Below, piece by piece: positions 19,128 through 29,228 of a stretch of 64,000 nt of DNA. The DNA is taken from NCBI RefSeq assembly GCF_048565625.1, contig NZ_JBLZUR010000002.1:2356001-2420000 (forward strand), in the 5' to 3' direction. How positions within the stretch are numbered: the first letter of the stretch is position 1; each line of letters opens with the position of its first letter. The stretch comes from JBLZUR01 sp048565625 (GTDB lineage Bacteria; Pseudomonadota; Alphaproteobacteria; Sphingomonadales; Sphingomonadaceae). Position numbers and translations under genes: made by a program. The notes under the pieces were generated by a model, which was not told the origin of the DNA, ran no database searches, and worked only from the letters and a program-made list of their open reading frames with translations.

Positions 19128-19772
19128 ATGGCGATCGCGATGGAGACCGATAAGGTCGCTTCCGCCTATGACCGCTGGGCGCCCGCCTACGACCTGGTCT
19201 TCGGCCGGGTGTTCAAGCAGGGCCGCAGCGAGGCGATCGTCGTCGCCGAACAGGCCGGCAACCGCATTCTGGAGGTCGGCGTCGGCACCGGCATCTCGCT
19301 GCCGCAGTACCGCCGCACCACCCGCCTCACCGGCGTCGACATCTCCGACGCGATGCTCGACAAGGCGCGCGATCGGGTCCGCGACCTCGGCCTGTCGAAT
19401 GTCGAGGACATCCGCGTGATGGATGCCGAGGCGCTGGCGTTCGAGGACAACAGCTTCGACGTGATCGTCGCTCAGTACGTCGTCACCGCCGTGCCGAACC
19501 CGGAAAAGGCGCTCGACGAGTTCGCCCGCGTCGTCCGCCCCGGCGGCGAAATCGTCATCACCACCCGCGTCGGTGCCGGCAAGGGCTTGCGCGGCGCGAT
19601 CGAAAAGGCGCTGATGCCAATCACCAGCCGCCTCGGCTTCCGCACCGAATTTCCCTGGGAACGGTACGAGGCCTGGGCCGCCGCCAACGGCACGGTCGAA
19701 CTGACAGAGCGCCGCCCGCTCCCGCCGCTCGGCCACTTCTCCCTCGTGCGCTATACCAAGCGCGCCAACTGA
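19128..19772 (+). CDS. SAM-dependent methyltransferase, phospholipid N-methyltransferase-like
   Basis: A 214-residue class I methyltransferase. The SAM-binding motif ILEVGVGTGISLPQY is near residue 45, GVDISDAMLDKARDRV follows, and later motifs are DVIVAQYVVTAVPNPEKAL and VVRPGGEIVITTRVGAG. The length, the YDRWAPAYDLVFGRVFKQGR start and the FPWERYEAW region resemble PmtA, which methylates phosphatidylethanolamine towards phosphatidylcholine; psd, the maker of phosphatidylethanolamine, lies 4.2 kb away. A ubiquinone/menaquinone-type methyltransferase cannot be excluded. ATG 19128 has GGAG upstream. Seven bases separate it from the next gene, so they are co-transcribed. Confidence 0.85.
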   Translation: MAIAMETDKVASAYDRWAPAYDLVFGRVFKQGRSEAIVVAEQAGNRILEVGVGTGISLPQYRRTTRLTGVDISDAMLDKARDRVRDLGLSNVEDIRVMDAEALAFEDNSFDVIVAQYVVTAVPNPEKALDEFARVVRPGGEIVITTRVGAGKGLRGAIEKALMPITSRLGFRTEFPWERYEAWAAANGTVELTERRPLPPLGHFSLVRYTKRAN

Positions 19773-19779
19773 CGGACGC

Positions 19780-20412
19780 ATGACGATGACTACCGCGACC
19801 GCCGAAGAACGCATCGGATTCAAGGCGCATCTGGCCGAACAGCGCTGGGACGACCACCGTTACTACCATCATTCTATGGTCAACCAGAGCCTGCACTTCG
19901 TCAGCGCGGTGACCTTCCTCTGCGCCTATGCGCTGCTCTTCAAGGATCCGGCGATCGCCTCACTCCTCGCCTGGGGTGTCGCAATGACCAGCCGCCAGGC
20001 CGGCCATTTCTTCTTCGAGCCGAAGGGCTACGACCACGTCAACGAGGCGACGCACGAGCATAAGGAAGACATCAAGATCGGGTATAATCTCGCCCGCAAG
20101 TGGATCCTGATGTCGATCTGGGCCAGCTGCCCGGTGCTGCTGCTCATCAGCCCGACGCTGTTCGGCGCCTTCGATCCGCTGGACGGCGCGATGGGCTTCC
20201 TCCGCCATCTCGGCATCATGTGGCTGGTCGTCGGCGTCGGCGGCATCATCTTCCGCGCCGTCCACCTGTTCTTCCTCTACGACGTGCAGACCGGCCTGGT
20301 CTGGGCGACGAAGATCGTGACCGACCCGTTCAACGACTTCAAACTTTACCACAAGTCGCCCATCCGCCTGATCAAGGGCGAGCGCATCGACGGCGGCCTC
20401 GCCACGCACTGA
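19780..20412 (+). CDS. Histidine-rich multi-pass membrane protein, function unknown
   Basis: A 210-residue protein with about four hydrophobic segments. Histidines cluster at helix ends: DDHRYYHHSMVNQSLHFV near residue 25, RQAGHFFFEPKGYDHVNEATHEHKED around residues 70-95. Such patterns occur in di-iron or DUF962/Mpo1-like membrane oxygenases, but the match is distant and I do not claim the activity. It follows the methyltransferase gene by seven bases, so a role in lipid modification is a reasonable guess. The charged C-terminus faces the cytoplasm by the positive-inside rule. Confidence 0.68.
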   Translation: MTMTTATAEERIGFKAHLAEQRWDDHRYYHHSMVNQSLHFVSAVTFLCAYALLFKDPAIASLLAWGVAMTSRQAGHFFFEPKGYDHVNEATHEHKEDIKIGYNLARKWILMSIWASCPVLLLISPTLFGAFDPLDGAMGFLRHLGIMWLVVGVGGIIFRAVHLFFLYDVQTGLVWATKIVTDPFNDFKLYHKSPIRLIKGERIDGGLATH

Positions 20413-20553
20413 CCTCTCACCTGCTAGCTCAACTCACCGCACGATCCGCTCCGACTGCCCGCCCCTTCACCCACCTCGTCGCGGATGTTCATCGACCAGA
20501 CAGGTCGCGCTGAACAGCAAAGGCGAGCTTAGGAAAGGTGAAGGGAGCGCTAG

Positions 20554-21435
20554 ATGCGTATCATCTCAAATAATCATGCCGCCGGCCTCATGCTCGTCAT
20601 GGCCATGCTGCCAATATCCACGGCAGTCTCGGCCCAGCAGCAGGGCGACGATGACCCCAGTATTATCGTGAACGGCGTTGCGACCCCGGCTCCAGCCCCC
20701 GCCCAAATGACCGAGGGACCAAAGGTCAAGGGCGTCATCACCGCGCGTCAGGGCGACGCCATGAAGATCATGGCCGATGACGGCACCACCCGGATCGTCG
20801 CCTTCAACGACGCGACGAAGATCAAGGCGGGTGCAGGCCTGTTCGGCAACAGCCTGCGCAACCTGTCCGGCAACGCGCTCCTCAATGGCCTGCCCGTGGA
20901 GATCGAGACGGTGCAGGGCGGCGGTCAACTGCTCGCCACCCAAGTCGAGTTCCGCAAGAGCGACTTGAAGACCGCGACGATGATCCACAACGCCACGGAT
21001 CAGCGCTTCACCGAACAGGCCGCCGCCACCGAACAGCTGCGCGGCCGGGTTGGTGACATCGACAAGTACAACATCAAGAGCACGACCAACGTGCACTTCG
21101 ATGTCGGCAAGGCGGACCTCTCGCCCGAGGACAAGGCCCAGCTCTGCTCCGCTGCCAGCTCGGCCGAGGCGCAGGAGAACGCGCTGTTGCTGGTCGTCGG
21201 CTACACCGACTCGACCGGTGGCGAGGAGATCAACCAGACGCTCAGCGAAAAGCGCGCCGCCCGCGTCATCAACTATCTGCAGCAGGCCTGCGGCTGGAAA
21301 CCGTACCGCATGCTGACCCCTACCGGCATGGCGGAGGCCGATCCGCTGGCGGACAACGACACAGCCGAGGGCAAGGCCCAGAACCGCCGGGTGGCGGTGA
21401 ACGTGCTGGTCAGCAAGAGCGTCGATAACATGTGA
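20554..21435 (+). CDS. OmpA family outer-membrane/periplasmic protein
   Basis: A 293-residue exported protein. A signal peptide ends near STAVSAQQQ (residue 28). Residues about 50-140 form a beta-rich DUF5666-like region (VKGVITARQGDAMKIMADD). A C-terminal OmpA peptidoglycan-binding domain spans about 175-290, with VHFDVGKADLSPEDKAQL, VVGYTDSTGGEEINQTLSEK and NRRVAVNV. The TDxxGxxxxNxxLSxxRA pattern binds diaminopimelate in peptidoglycan. There is no beta-barrel, so it probably links peptidoglycan to other envelope parts. AAGGGAG precedes ATG 20554. It stands alone. Confidence 0.92.
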   Translation: MRIISNNHAAGLMLVMAMLPISTAVSAQQQGDDDPSIIVNGVATPAPAPAQMTEGPKVKGVITARQGDAMKIMADDGTTRIVAFNDATKIKAGAGLFGNSLRNLSGNALLNGLPVEIETVQGGGQLLATQVEFRKSDLKTATMIHNATDQRFTEQAAATEQLRGRVGDIDKYNIKSTTNVHFDVGKADLSPEDKAQLCSAASSAEAQENALLLVVGYTDSTGGEEINQTLSEKRAARVINYLQQACGWKPYRMLTPTGMAEADPLADNDTAEGKAQNRRVAVNVLVSKSVDNM

Positions 21436-21686
21436 CGAAGCGCTGCGGCCTTCCTGTCGGGGCGGGCCGCAGTCCTGCCCGCCGCATCTCGCAATTTCTT
21501 CTGTCCTACATGCAGCCTCTTCGGCCACACACTGTCGGATGACCGACTCGTCCGCGCTCATTCTCGAAAACGATCGCCTCGCGCTCGGCGGATCGCCGAC
21601 ACTCGGTTCGTCGCAGTCTTGTGCGGACGTATGGGGAAAGTCGTTACCTTTGCGGCCCCCCTCGCCTTGGACGAGGGCACTCGACT
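21436..21686 (+). other. Gene-free gap with a remnant of an HTH-type gene start
   Basis: The stretch holds a sequence nearly matching the promoter of the gene at 15446: ATTTCTTCTGTCCTACATGC at 21494 and CGGATGA about 25 bases later. An ATG at 21538 then opens a frame of about 60 codons (TDSSALILENDRLALGGSP) that soon loses coding character. It is probably the truncated 5' end of a related gene. No other gene is seen. Confidence 0.4.
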
Positions 21687-23339
21687 TCATCTCACGCCGA
21701 ATAACGTTTCCCTGAGGACCTGCCGCTTGACCGTCTTGTTCGTCGCGCCCTCCGGCACCCACCACCATCCGTCGGCCTGCATCGCCTTGGCCGCCGCGAC
21801 GAAGCGATCCGCCACGGCCGCGAAATCCGCGTCGTCGTAGTTCAGGCTGAAGATCATCCGCCCGCTGCCGACCCAGCTGAGCAGCAGCCCCTCCGCCCGC
21901 AGATAGAATTGCAGCATCCAGTTGTAGCGCGACGGCACATCGTAGAGCACCGTCCAGATCGTCCCGAGATTGACGATGCGCAGCGGGAGACTTTCCGCCG
22001 CCACCCGCGCGTTCAGGTCCGCCGCCCGCGCATTCCAGCGTTCGTCCACCCCCGCGTAGAGCGCCCGCCCCTCCCCGCTCTCCCACAGCCGGAGGAAGGC
22101 GTTCATCGCGCCCATGACATAGGGATGCGAATTGAACGTGCCCCGCGCGAAGCAGATATCGACCGGGCGATCGGCGCGGAACCGCTTCATCAACTCCGCC
22201 CGGCCGCAGAGTACGCCGACCGGCAGGCCGCCGCCCAAGGTCTTGCCGTAGGTGACCATGTCCGGCTGCACGCCGAAATACTCGCAGGCACCCTTGGCGG
22301 CCAGGCGGAAGCCGGTGAAGACCTCGTCCATGATAAGGACGATGCCGCTCGCGCGGCACACCTCGGCGAGGCGCTGGAGCCATTCGGCATAGGCGGCGCG
22401 GTCCACCTCGGCGCGGCGGCTGCCGTCCACCAGCGTGTTGTCCCCCGGCGCGCCCGAATTGGGGTGCATCGCCTGCAGCGGGTTGACCAGCACGCAGGCG
22501 ATGTCGCGGCGGGTGGCGAGGACGCGCAGGGTGCGCTCGCTCATGTCCGCCAAGGTCAGCGTGTTGTCGGCGGGGATCGGGTTGCCGATGCCCGGCTGCA
22601 CATCGCCCCACCAGCCGTGATAGGCCCCGGCGAAGCGCACCAGCCGGCGGCGCCTTGTGTGGTAACGAGCAAGGCGCACCGCCTGCATCACCGCCTCCGT
22701 CCCCGACATGTGAAACGACACCTCGTCCAGTCCGGAAACCGCCTGCAATCGCTTCACGTTGTCTGCGACGATCGGGTGAAGGCCGCCCAGCATCGGGCCG
22801 AGATCGCGGGTGGCGGCGATCCCCTCGTCCACCAGCCGCTTGTAGGTGTCGGTGCCGAGCAGGTTGACGCCGTAGGAGCCGGTCAGGTCGTAGAAGCAAT
22901 TGCCGTCGAGGTCGGTCGCGGTCACCCCTTCGGTCGAGGCGAGGAAGTTGCCCATCGGCAGCGCGGCGCGAAGCTGGCGGCTGAACTGGAACGGCACGCG
23001 GTAGGTGCCGGTGAACTGCAGGTCGGAGATGTCCTCCCGCGCCTCGGCGGTGAGGGCGGCGCTTTTCGGGAAGCGTTCGCGATAGAGGGCGGAGAGGCGG
23101 GCGAGACCGACCATGCGACGTTCCGCGACATCGACCGGCGCATCGTCGGCGCGGAAGAACCGCTCGCCATCATATTCGTAGAAGCGGACGAGGCTCGCGA
23201 TGCGCTTGCCCCAGCGGACATGGCCGGTCAGCGACTTGTGCTTGGCGCGGGAGAGGCGGAGGCGGGCGGGCGCTTTGCGGACGGCGAAGGCGGCGGCGCC
23301 CGCGCCAAGAAAGGCTAGCGTGGCGGAGAGCGGTGTCAT
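21687..23339 (-). CDS. Class III aminotransferase, glutamate-1-semialdehyde aminomutase-like, with N-terminal membrane anchor
   Basis: A PLP enzyme of about 550 residues, roughly 120 longer than a normal HemL. The PLP-lysine motif MVTYGKTLGGGLPVGVLCG is near residue 365, preceded by DEVFTGFRLA; the cofactor-phosphate region is HMSGTEAVMQAVRLARY. The first 25 residues (TPLSATLAFLGAGAAAFAV) form a hydrophobic anchor. The reaction is not clear: it could be an aminotransferase for lipid or secondary metabolism rather than tetrapyrrole synthesis. ATG 23339 is preferred because the longer start at 23366 would leave only 8 bases to divergent psd. Confidence 0.82.
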   Translation of the reverse strand: MTPLSATLAFLGAGAAAFAVRKAPARLRLSRAKHKSLTGHVRWGKRIASLVRFYEYDGERFFRADDAPVDVAERRMVGLARLSALYRERFPKSAALTAEAREDISDLQFTGTYRVPFQFSRQLRAALPMGNFLASTEGVTATDLDGNCFYDLTGSYGVNLLGTDTYKRLVDEGIAATRDLGPMLGGLHPIVADNVKRLQAVSGLDEVSFHMSGTEAVMQAVRLARYHTRRRRLVRFAGAYHGWWGDVQPGIGNPIPADNTLTLADMSERTLRVLATRRDIACVLVNPLQAMHPNSGAPGDNTLVDGSRRAEVDRAAYAEWLQRLAEVCRASGIVLIMDEVFTGFRLAAKGACEYFGVQPDMVTYGKTLGGGLPVGVLCGRAELMKRFRADRPVDICFARGTFNSHPYVMGAMNAFLRLWESGEGRALYAGVDERWNARAADLNARVAAESLPLRIVNLGTIWTVLYDVPSRYNWMLQFYLRAEGLLLSWVGSGRMIFSLNYDDADFAAVADRFVAAAKAMQADGWWWVPEGATNKTVKRQVLRETLFGVR

Positions 23340-23374
23340 CACGCTGTCATGCACTATGAAAGACATGCGACCTT

Positions 23375-24247
23375 ATGATGACACTCAAATCGGCCTTCGC
23401 AGCGGTAGCCGCGCAGGAGGACCTCAACTTCCTGCTGACCAACCGCATCCCCCGCATCGCCTTCAGCCGGGCGATGGGTCGGATCTCGAAGGTGCGCCAT
23501 CCACTAGTCAGCCGGCCCTCGATCGCGATGTGGCGCTTCTTCTGCGACGTGGACCTGAGCGACGCGGCGGAGAAGGCGTTCCCCAGCCTCCATGCCGCCT
23601 TTACCCGGCCGCTAAAGGCGGGTGCGCGGGCGATCGACCATCGCCGCGACATCGTCATCAGCCCTTGCGACGCGATCGTCGGGGCGCATGGCCGGATCGC
23701 GGGCGGGCAGGTGCACCAGATCAAGGGCTTCCCCTATACGCTCGCCGATCTGCTCGGCGATGCGAGCGATGCGGCCGAATTTGAAGGCGGTAGCTTCGTG
23801 ACCTTGCGGCTGACGGCGGGAATGTACCACCGCTTTCACGCGCCCTACGACCTGACGGTCGAGGCGGTGCGCTACATCTCCGGCGACACCTGGAACGTGA
23901 ACCCGATCGCGCTGAAGCGGGTCGAGCGTCTCTATTGCAAGAACGAGCGCGCGCCGATCCGCGCGCGGCTGGACGCGGGCGGGCAGCGGCTGGTGCTGGT
24001 GCCGGTGGCGGCGGTGCTGGTCAGCTCGATCCGCCTGCCCTTTCTCGACGCGGAGAAGACGGTGCGCGACGATGGCGAGCGGGTGACGCCCTGCAACGCA
24101 CCTTTCCGCAAGGGCGACGAGATGGGCTGGTTCGAACACGGATCGACCATCGTCGTGCTGGCACCCGAGGGGATGACGCTGGCGGCCGGGCTGGAAGAGG
24201 GCCGCCACATCCGGCTGGGCGAGCCGCTGATGCAGCTACCGGATTAG
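23375..24247 (+). CDS. psd: Phosphatidylserine decarboxylase proenzyme
   Basis: A 290-residue proenzyme that decarboxylates phosphatidylserine to phosphatidylethanolamine at the inner membrane. The autocleavage site is HGST in WFEHGSTIVVL near residue 252; cleavage before the serine makes the pyruvoyl group. Other family motifs are SPCDAIVGAHGRI near residue 107, MYHRFHAPYDLTVEAV near residue 152 and SGDTWNVNPIAL. The length fits the type I bacterial enzyme. It is divergent from the anchored aminotransferase, and its last 12 bases overlap the end of fghA on the other strand. Confidence 0.95.
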   Translation: MMTLKSAFAAVAAQEDLNFLLTNRIPRIAFSRAMGRISKVRHPLVSRPSIAMWRFFCDVDLSDAAEKAFPSLHAAFTRPLKAGARAIDHRRDIVISPCDAIVGAHGRIAGGQVHQIKGFPYTLADLLGDASDAAEFEGGSFVTLRLTAGMYHRFHAPYDLTVEAVRYISGDTWNVNPIALKRVERLYCKNERAPIRARLDAGGQRLVLVPVAAVLVSSIRLPFLDAEKTVRDDGERVTPCNAPFRKGDEMGWFEHGSTIVVLAPEGMTLAAGLEEGRHIRLGEPLMQLPD

Positions 24248-25078
24248 GCGCTCCGCATGCCAGCGAAGGTGGTCGGCCATGAAGGTGGAGATGAAGTAAT
24301 AGCTGTGGTCATAGCCCGGCTGGATGCGGAGAGTGAGGTCGATGCCGGCGTCCATGCAGGCGGTGGCCAGAAGCTCCGGCTTGAGCTGCTCTTCCAGGAA
24401 CGTGTCCGCCTCTCCCTGATCGACCAGCAGCGCAGGAAGGCGCGCGCCGTCCTCGATCAAAGCGACGGCGTCATGCCTACGCCAGGCCGAGCGATCCGGC
24501 CCGAGATAGCCGCCCAGCGCCTTCTGCCCCCAAGGCACCCGCGACGGCGCAACGATCGGCGCGAACGCAGAGACGGCCCGGAAGCGATCAGGGAAGCGCA
24601 GGCCCACGGTCAGCGCGCCATGCCCGCCCATCGAATGGCCCATGATCCCCTGCCGCGCCATGTCCGCCGGAAAGCAGTTCGCGACGAGGGCAGGCAGCTC
24701 CTCCGTAACATAGGACCACATCCGGTAATGGGCGGCGTAAGGCTCTTCGGTCGCATCGACGTAGAAGCCGGCACCAAGGCCGAAGTCGTAAGCACCCGCC
24801 GGATCGTCGGGGACGCCCTCACCGCGCGGCGACGTGTCAGGCGCGACGAAGATCAGGCCGAGTTCGGCGCAGGCCGCCCGGTACTCGCCCTTCTCAGTCA
24901 CATTGGCGTGCGTGCAGGTGAGGCCGGAGAGAAACCACACCACCGGCAAACGCGCCCCGCTCTCATGCGGCGGCACATAGACCGAGAAGGTCATTTCCGT
25001 GCCGGTTGCGATCGAGCGGTGCCTGTAGACGCCCTGCGTCCCACCGAAGGCGCGATGGCCTGCAATCTGGTCGATCAT
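24236..25078 (-). CDS. fghA: S-formylglutathione hydrolase
   Basis: Hydrolyses S-formylglutathione to formate and glutathione, the second step of glutathione-dependent formaldehyde oxidation. This is a 280-residue alpha/beta hydrolase with the nucleophile motif GHSMGGHGAL near residue 147 and the oxyanion region WFLSGLTCTHANV. The acid DQGEADTFLEEQL and catalytic histidine GYDHSYYFI are also present. ATG 25078 overlaps the purU stop by four bases (ATGA). It is the last gene of frmA-purU-fghA. Confidence 0.96.
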   Translation of the reverse strand: MIDQIAGHRAFGGTQGVYRHRSIATGTEMTFSVYVPPHESGARLPVVWFLSGLTCTHANVTEKGEYRAACAELGLIFVAPDTSPRGEGVPDDPAGAYDFGLGAGFYVDATEEPYAAHYRMWSYVTEELPALVANCFPADMARQGIMGHSMGGHGALTVGLRFPDRFRAVSAFAPIVAPSRVPWGQKALGGYLGPDRSAWRRHDAVALIEDGARLPALLVDQGEADTFLEEQLKPELLATACMDAGIDLTLRIQPGYDHSYYFISTFMADHLRWHAERLIR

Positions 25079-25937
25079 CTGAACACCACCGTTCGATTGC
25101 CGTTCAACAACACGCGTCGATCCGCCACCCAGCGTACCGCGCGGGCGAGCACCTGCGCTTCGATATCGCGCCCGATGCGGATCAGGTCGTCCACCGAGGC
25201 GCGATGATCGACACGCTCGACCGCCTGCTCGATGATCGGCCCTTCGTCGAGGTCATCCGTCACGAAATGCGCCGTGGCACCGATCAGCTTCACACCCCGC
25301 TCATGCGCCCGGTGGTATGGCCGCGCGCCCTTGAAACCGGGCAGGAAGCTGTGGTGGATGTTGATGCAGCGACCGGCCAGCCGCCCGGACAGCGCCGGCG
25401 AGAGGATCTGCATGTAGCGGGCAAGGATCAGGTAGTTCGACCGTGTCCGTTCGAAATGATCGAGGATCGCCGCCTCCTGACCTGCCTTGCCGTCGGGAAG
25501 CTCGTGGAAGGGAACGCCGTGCCATTCGGTGAGGCGGCGGAGGTCCGGGTGGTTCGACACCACGCCCATGATGTCGACCGGAAGCCCGCCGGTCCGCCAG
25601 CGGTGCAGCAGGTCGTTCAGGCAGTGCGACCCTTTCGACACCGCGATCAGGACACGCGGCCGCTCCTCCGCGCCTGCCAGTTGCCAGTCGAAGCCGAAAC
25701 GCTCGGCAACGGCCTCGAACGCCTGCCGCAAAGCCGCCGTGTCCGCCGGAAAGTGGCCGGCCGCCGCCTTGAACGCCACCCGCATGAAGAAGCGGCCGGT
25801 TTCAAGGTCGGCATATTGCTGGCTGTCGAGGATGAAGCCGCCGTTATCGGCCAGCACACCGCTCACAGCGGCGACGATGCCGGGTCCGTCCGCGCAGGTG
25901 AAGGTCAGGACCCAGGACGGGTCCCCCGCCTCCACCA

Positions 25938-25938
<1 letters not shown>
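25075..25938 (-). CDS. purU: Formyltetrahydrofolate deformylase
   Basis: Splits 10-formyltetrahydrofolate into formate and tetrahydrofolate. The 287 residues have an N-terminal ACT domain (WVLTFTCADGPGIVAAVSGV) and a C-terminal formyltransferase-fold domain with YMQILSPAL, the catalytic INIHHSFLPGFKGARPYH and GATAHFVTDDLDEGPII. ATG 25938 overlaps the frmA stop as ATGA. Placed between the two formaldehyde-oxidation genes, it would release formate from folate-bound C1 units so that both routes end in formate. Confidence 0.95.
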
Positions 25939-27050
<1,112 letters not shown>

Positions 27051-27116
27051 GGGAATGGCCTTCCAACAGGGCGAACGCGGGCACGCCTTAGAGGCTGACC
27101 CGCTGCCGGGAAAGCG

Positions 27117-27656
27117 TCAGAGGCCGAAGATCACCGCCATGCGGCGCAACAGGTACTTGTTGTATTCCGCCAGCAGCATGGCGAAGCCCGGTTCGCTGCG
27201 TACCGCATCGGCAAGGATCGTCACCGCGGCACCCTCCCGCCCCAACGCACGCTCCAGTTCGAACCGGGCGCGCGGCATGTGCCAGTCGGTAGTGACCAGC
27301 CGGACGCTGACATAGTGGCGACGACGCAGCCAACGCACGGTCTCGTCCGCATTGGACCGGGTATCCACCGCCTCCCGCCCGAGATCGACGCAGCAGTCGA
27401 ACAGCGCAGCCGGTGCCTTCGCCTGCAGGGCAAGTTCGTGCGGGCGCACGGTGGGATCGACGCCGGAGACGAGCAGCCGCTTCGCCTTGCCCGCCGAGAG
27501 CAGGGCGACGCCGCGCTCGATACGCCCCGCACCGCCCGTGAGCACGACGATCGCATCGGTCGTGCTGTTGTCGGCCGGCGCGGGCAGGGTCGATGCGAAC
27601 CAGCCGAAGCCGAGCGCCCAGACGATCAGCAGGAGCGAGAAGAGCCGCGCGATCAC
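27117..27656 (-). CDS. YdcF family (DUF218) envelope protein
   Basis: A 179-residue protein with an N-terminal membrane helix (ARLFSLLLIVWALGFGWFAS) and a DUF218 domain: DAIVVLTGGAGRIERGVALL, RLLVSGVD, TRSNADETVRWLR and VTTDWHMPRARFELERAL. These proteins act in envelope lipid or peptidoglycan processes, but the reaction here is unknown. GTG 27656 overlaps the ftsX stop (GTGA), so it is translated from the ftsEX operon. A longer open frame upstream has no coding character. The tie to FtsEX suggests a link to cell-wall work. Confidence 0.85.
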   Translation of the reverse strand: MIARLFSLLLIVWALGFGWFASTLPAPADNSTTDAIVVLTGGAGRIERGVALLSAGKAKRLLVSGVDPTVRPHELALQAKAPAALFDCCVDLGREAVDTRSNADETVRWLRRRHYVSVRLVTTDWHMPRARFELERALGREGAAVTILADAVRSEPGFAMLLAEYNKYLLRRMAVIFGL

Positions 27657-28477
27657 GCCAGCCGGCCGAGGGTGTATCGGACCCGCAAGGTCGCCAGCGA
27701 CAAGCCCACGGCAAGCACCGCCGCCGCGACCAGCAGCGCCGCCCCGACCGCCGAGCCAGCGGGAAAGCCGATCGAGACCGCCGCCGAACCAAGCCAAACC
27801 AGCGCGACAGCCACTGCCGCCCCGCCGATGACGCCGGGCACAGACGGACGTGCCATCTCGATCAGGATCGGCCAGAGGATCTGGTGGTCGCTCGCGCCGA
27901 GCCGGTGGATAAGGGTGATCGCCTCGCGTTGACGCGACAGGCGGGCGGCCGTCGCGCCGATCACCATCCAGCCGGCGGCGAGGATGGCGATTAGCGACCC
28001 GGCGGCACAGGCCCAGGCAGCGATGGTGAGTGGCCCCGCCGCCATCTCGTCATGCTCCGCGAGCTCGGCCGAGGGAGCGATGCGCTTCGCAATTGCCGCA
28101 ATCGGCTGGGAAGGATCGCGCGCAGCGACATCGATCAAAGCAGGCAACGGCACCGCCTGCCCGGCGTGGCGGCCGAGCCACGGCGTCACCAGCCGTTCGA
28201 CCTCTGCAGCGGGGACGCGTTCGGCCCGCGCGACTTCCGGCGCGGCGCGAAGGCGGGTGAGGACGTCAGCGACCTTCTCCTCCCGCGCAAGGCCGTCCGC
28301 CTCGATGATGGCGAGCGTGACCTGTCCCGGCGCACCGGCGAAGTCGCGCCGGAAATCCGCGATCGCGAAGGCCGCCGCGGCGAGCAGCGTCGCCACCATG
28401 GTCAGCAGCGCGAGGATCCACGGCAGGCTCGCGTCGGTGGGCGCCCGGTCGCGGGGCAGGATGCGGGATTTACTCAC
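27653..28477 (-). CDS. ftsX: Cell division protein FtsX
   Basis: Integral-membrane half of the FtsEX complex, which activates peptidoglycan hydrolases at the septum. The 274 residues have a first helix (WILALLTMVATLLAAAAFAI), a periplasmic domain of about 110 residues and three further helices within residues 155-270. ITLIHRLGASDHQI is the cytosolic coupling segment of FtsX-type permeases. The periplasmic domain is poorly conserved, as usual. GTG 28477 overlaps the last bases of ftsE. Confidence 0.88.
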   Translation of the reverse strand: MSKSRILPRDRAPTDASLPWILALLTMVATLLAAAAFAIADFRRDFAGAPGQVTLAIIEADGLAREEKVADVLTRLRAAPEVARAERVPAAEVERLVTPWLGRHAGQAVPLPALIDVAARDPSQPIAAIAKRIAPSAELAEHDEMAAGPLTIAAWACAAGSLIAILAAGWMVIGATAARLSRQREAITLIHRLGASDHQILWPILIEMARPSVPGVIGGAAVAVALVWLGSAAVSIGFPAGSAVGAALLVAAAVLAVGLSLATLRVRYTLGRLA

Positions 28478-29132
28478 CGACCAGCCTCCCGCCCGCGAGT
28501 TGCAGCACGCCCGCGCGCGGGATGCGATCGAGCAGCGAAAGGTCGTGCGTCGCCAGCACCACCGTCGTCCCCATCCCGTTCAGCGCATCGAACAGGCCGA
28601 GCAGACGATAGGCCGAGTCCGCGTCTAGGTCGCCGGTCGGCTCGTCCGCCAGCAGGAGTTCGGGCCGGTGAACAACCGCCCGCGCCACCGCGACGCACTG
28701 CCGCTCCCCGCCCGAAAGCGTCTCGGGCATGGCATCGCTACGATGGCCGAGGCCCAGCCAGTCGAGCATCTCCGTCACGGGCTGCCTCACCTCGTCTTCG
28801 CCTGCGATGCGCAGCGGCAAGGCGACGTTCTCGGCAACGGTCAGTTCGGGCAGGAGGCGCGCCTGCTGGAACACCATGCCGGTGCGGCGACGCAGGCGCG
28901 CGGCGCGGCCGCGATCCGTCGGTGACGCGGCTTCCCCGAACAGGCGGATGAGGCCGCGGCTAGGCCGCATCGCAAGGTGCATCAGCGCGATCAGCGAGCT
29001 TTTGCCCGCCCCCGAAGGCCCCGTCAGAAAGTGAAAGCTGCCACGGTCGAGATCGAGCGAAACATCGCTCAACGTCTCGGGCGACTTGCCATAGCGAAGC
29101 CCGACATTCTCGAATTGCACGATGCTTGCCAT
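28470..29132 (-). CDS. ftsE: Cell division ATP-binding protein FtsE
   Basis: ATPase partner of FtsX. The 220 residues contain Walker A GPSGAGKSSLI near residue 38, the Q-loop MVFQQARLLPELTV, the signature LSGGERQCVAVARAV, Walker B LLLADEPTGDLD and the H-loop VLATHDLSLLD. ATG 29132 is used because FtsE-like sequence starts there (ASIVQFENVGLRYG); the upstream extension is not conserved-looking. It is divergent from the zinc-ribbon gene (97 bases between starts) and first in the ftsE-ftsX-ydcF operon. Confidence 0.93.
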   Translation of the reverse strand: MASIVQFENVGLRYGKSPETLSDVSLDLDRGSFHFLTGPSGAGKSSLIALMHLAMRPSRGLIRLFGEAASPTDRGRAARLRRRTGMVFQQARLLPELTVAENVALPLRIAGEDEVRQPVTEMLDWLGLGHRSDAMPETLSGGERQCVAVARAVVHRPELLLADEPTGDLDADSAYRLLGLFDALNGMGTTVVLATHDLSLLDRIPRAGVLQLAGGRLVGE

Positions 29133-29228
29133 TGCCGCGCCAATCGCACAGCGGCCGGACCCGCGTAAAGCTTGCCGCCGCAAGGGCGCGTGCATAGGAT
29201 CGATGCCGATGGCGGAGCGACCCCAGAC

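Noticed and set aside
16824..19772. 982-codon plus-strand frame with AGGAGG upstream
   Set aside because: It runs antisense through two real genes and only its last third (from 19128) is a protein, the methyltransferase. The ribosome-site-like sequence is coincidental.
20566..22899. 777-codon minus-strand frame
   Set aside because: Shadow of OmpA and the aminotransferase in the wrong frames, with biased composition.
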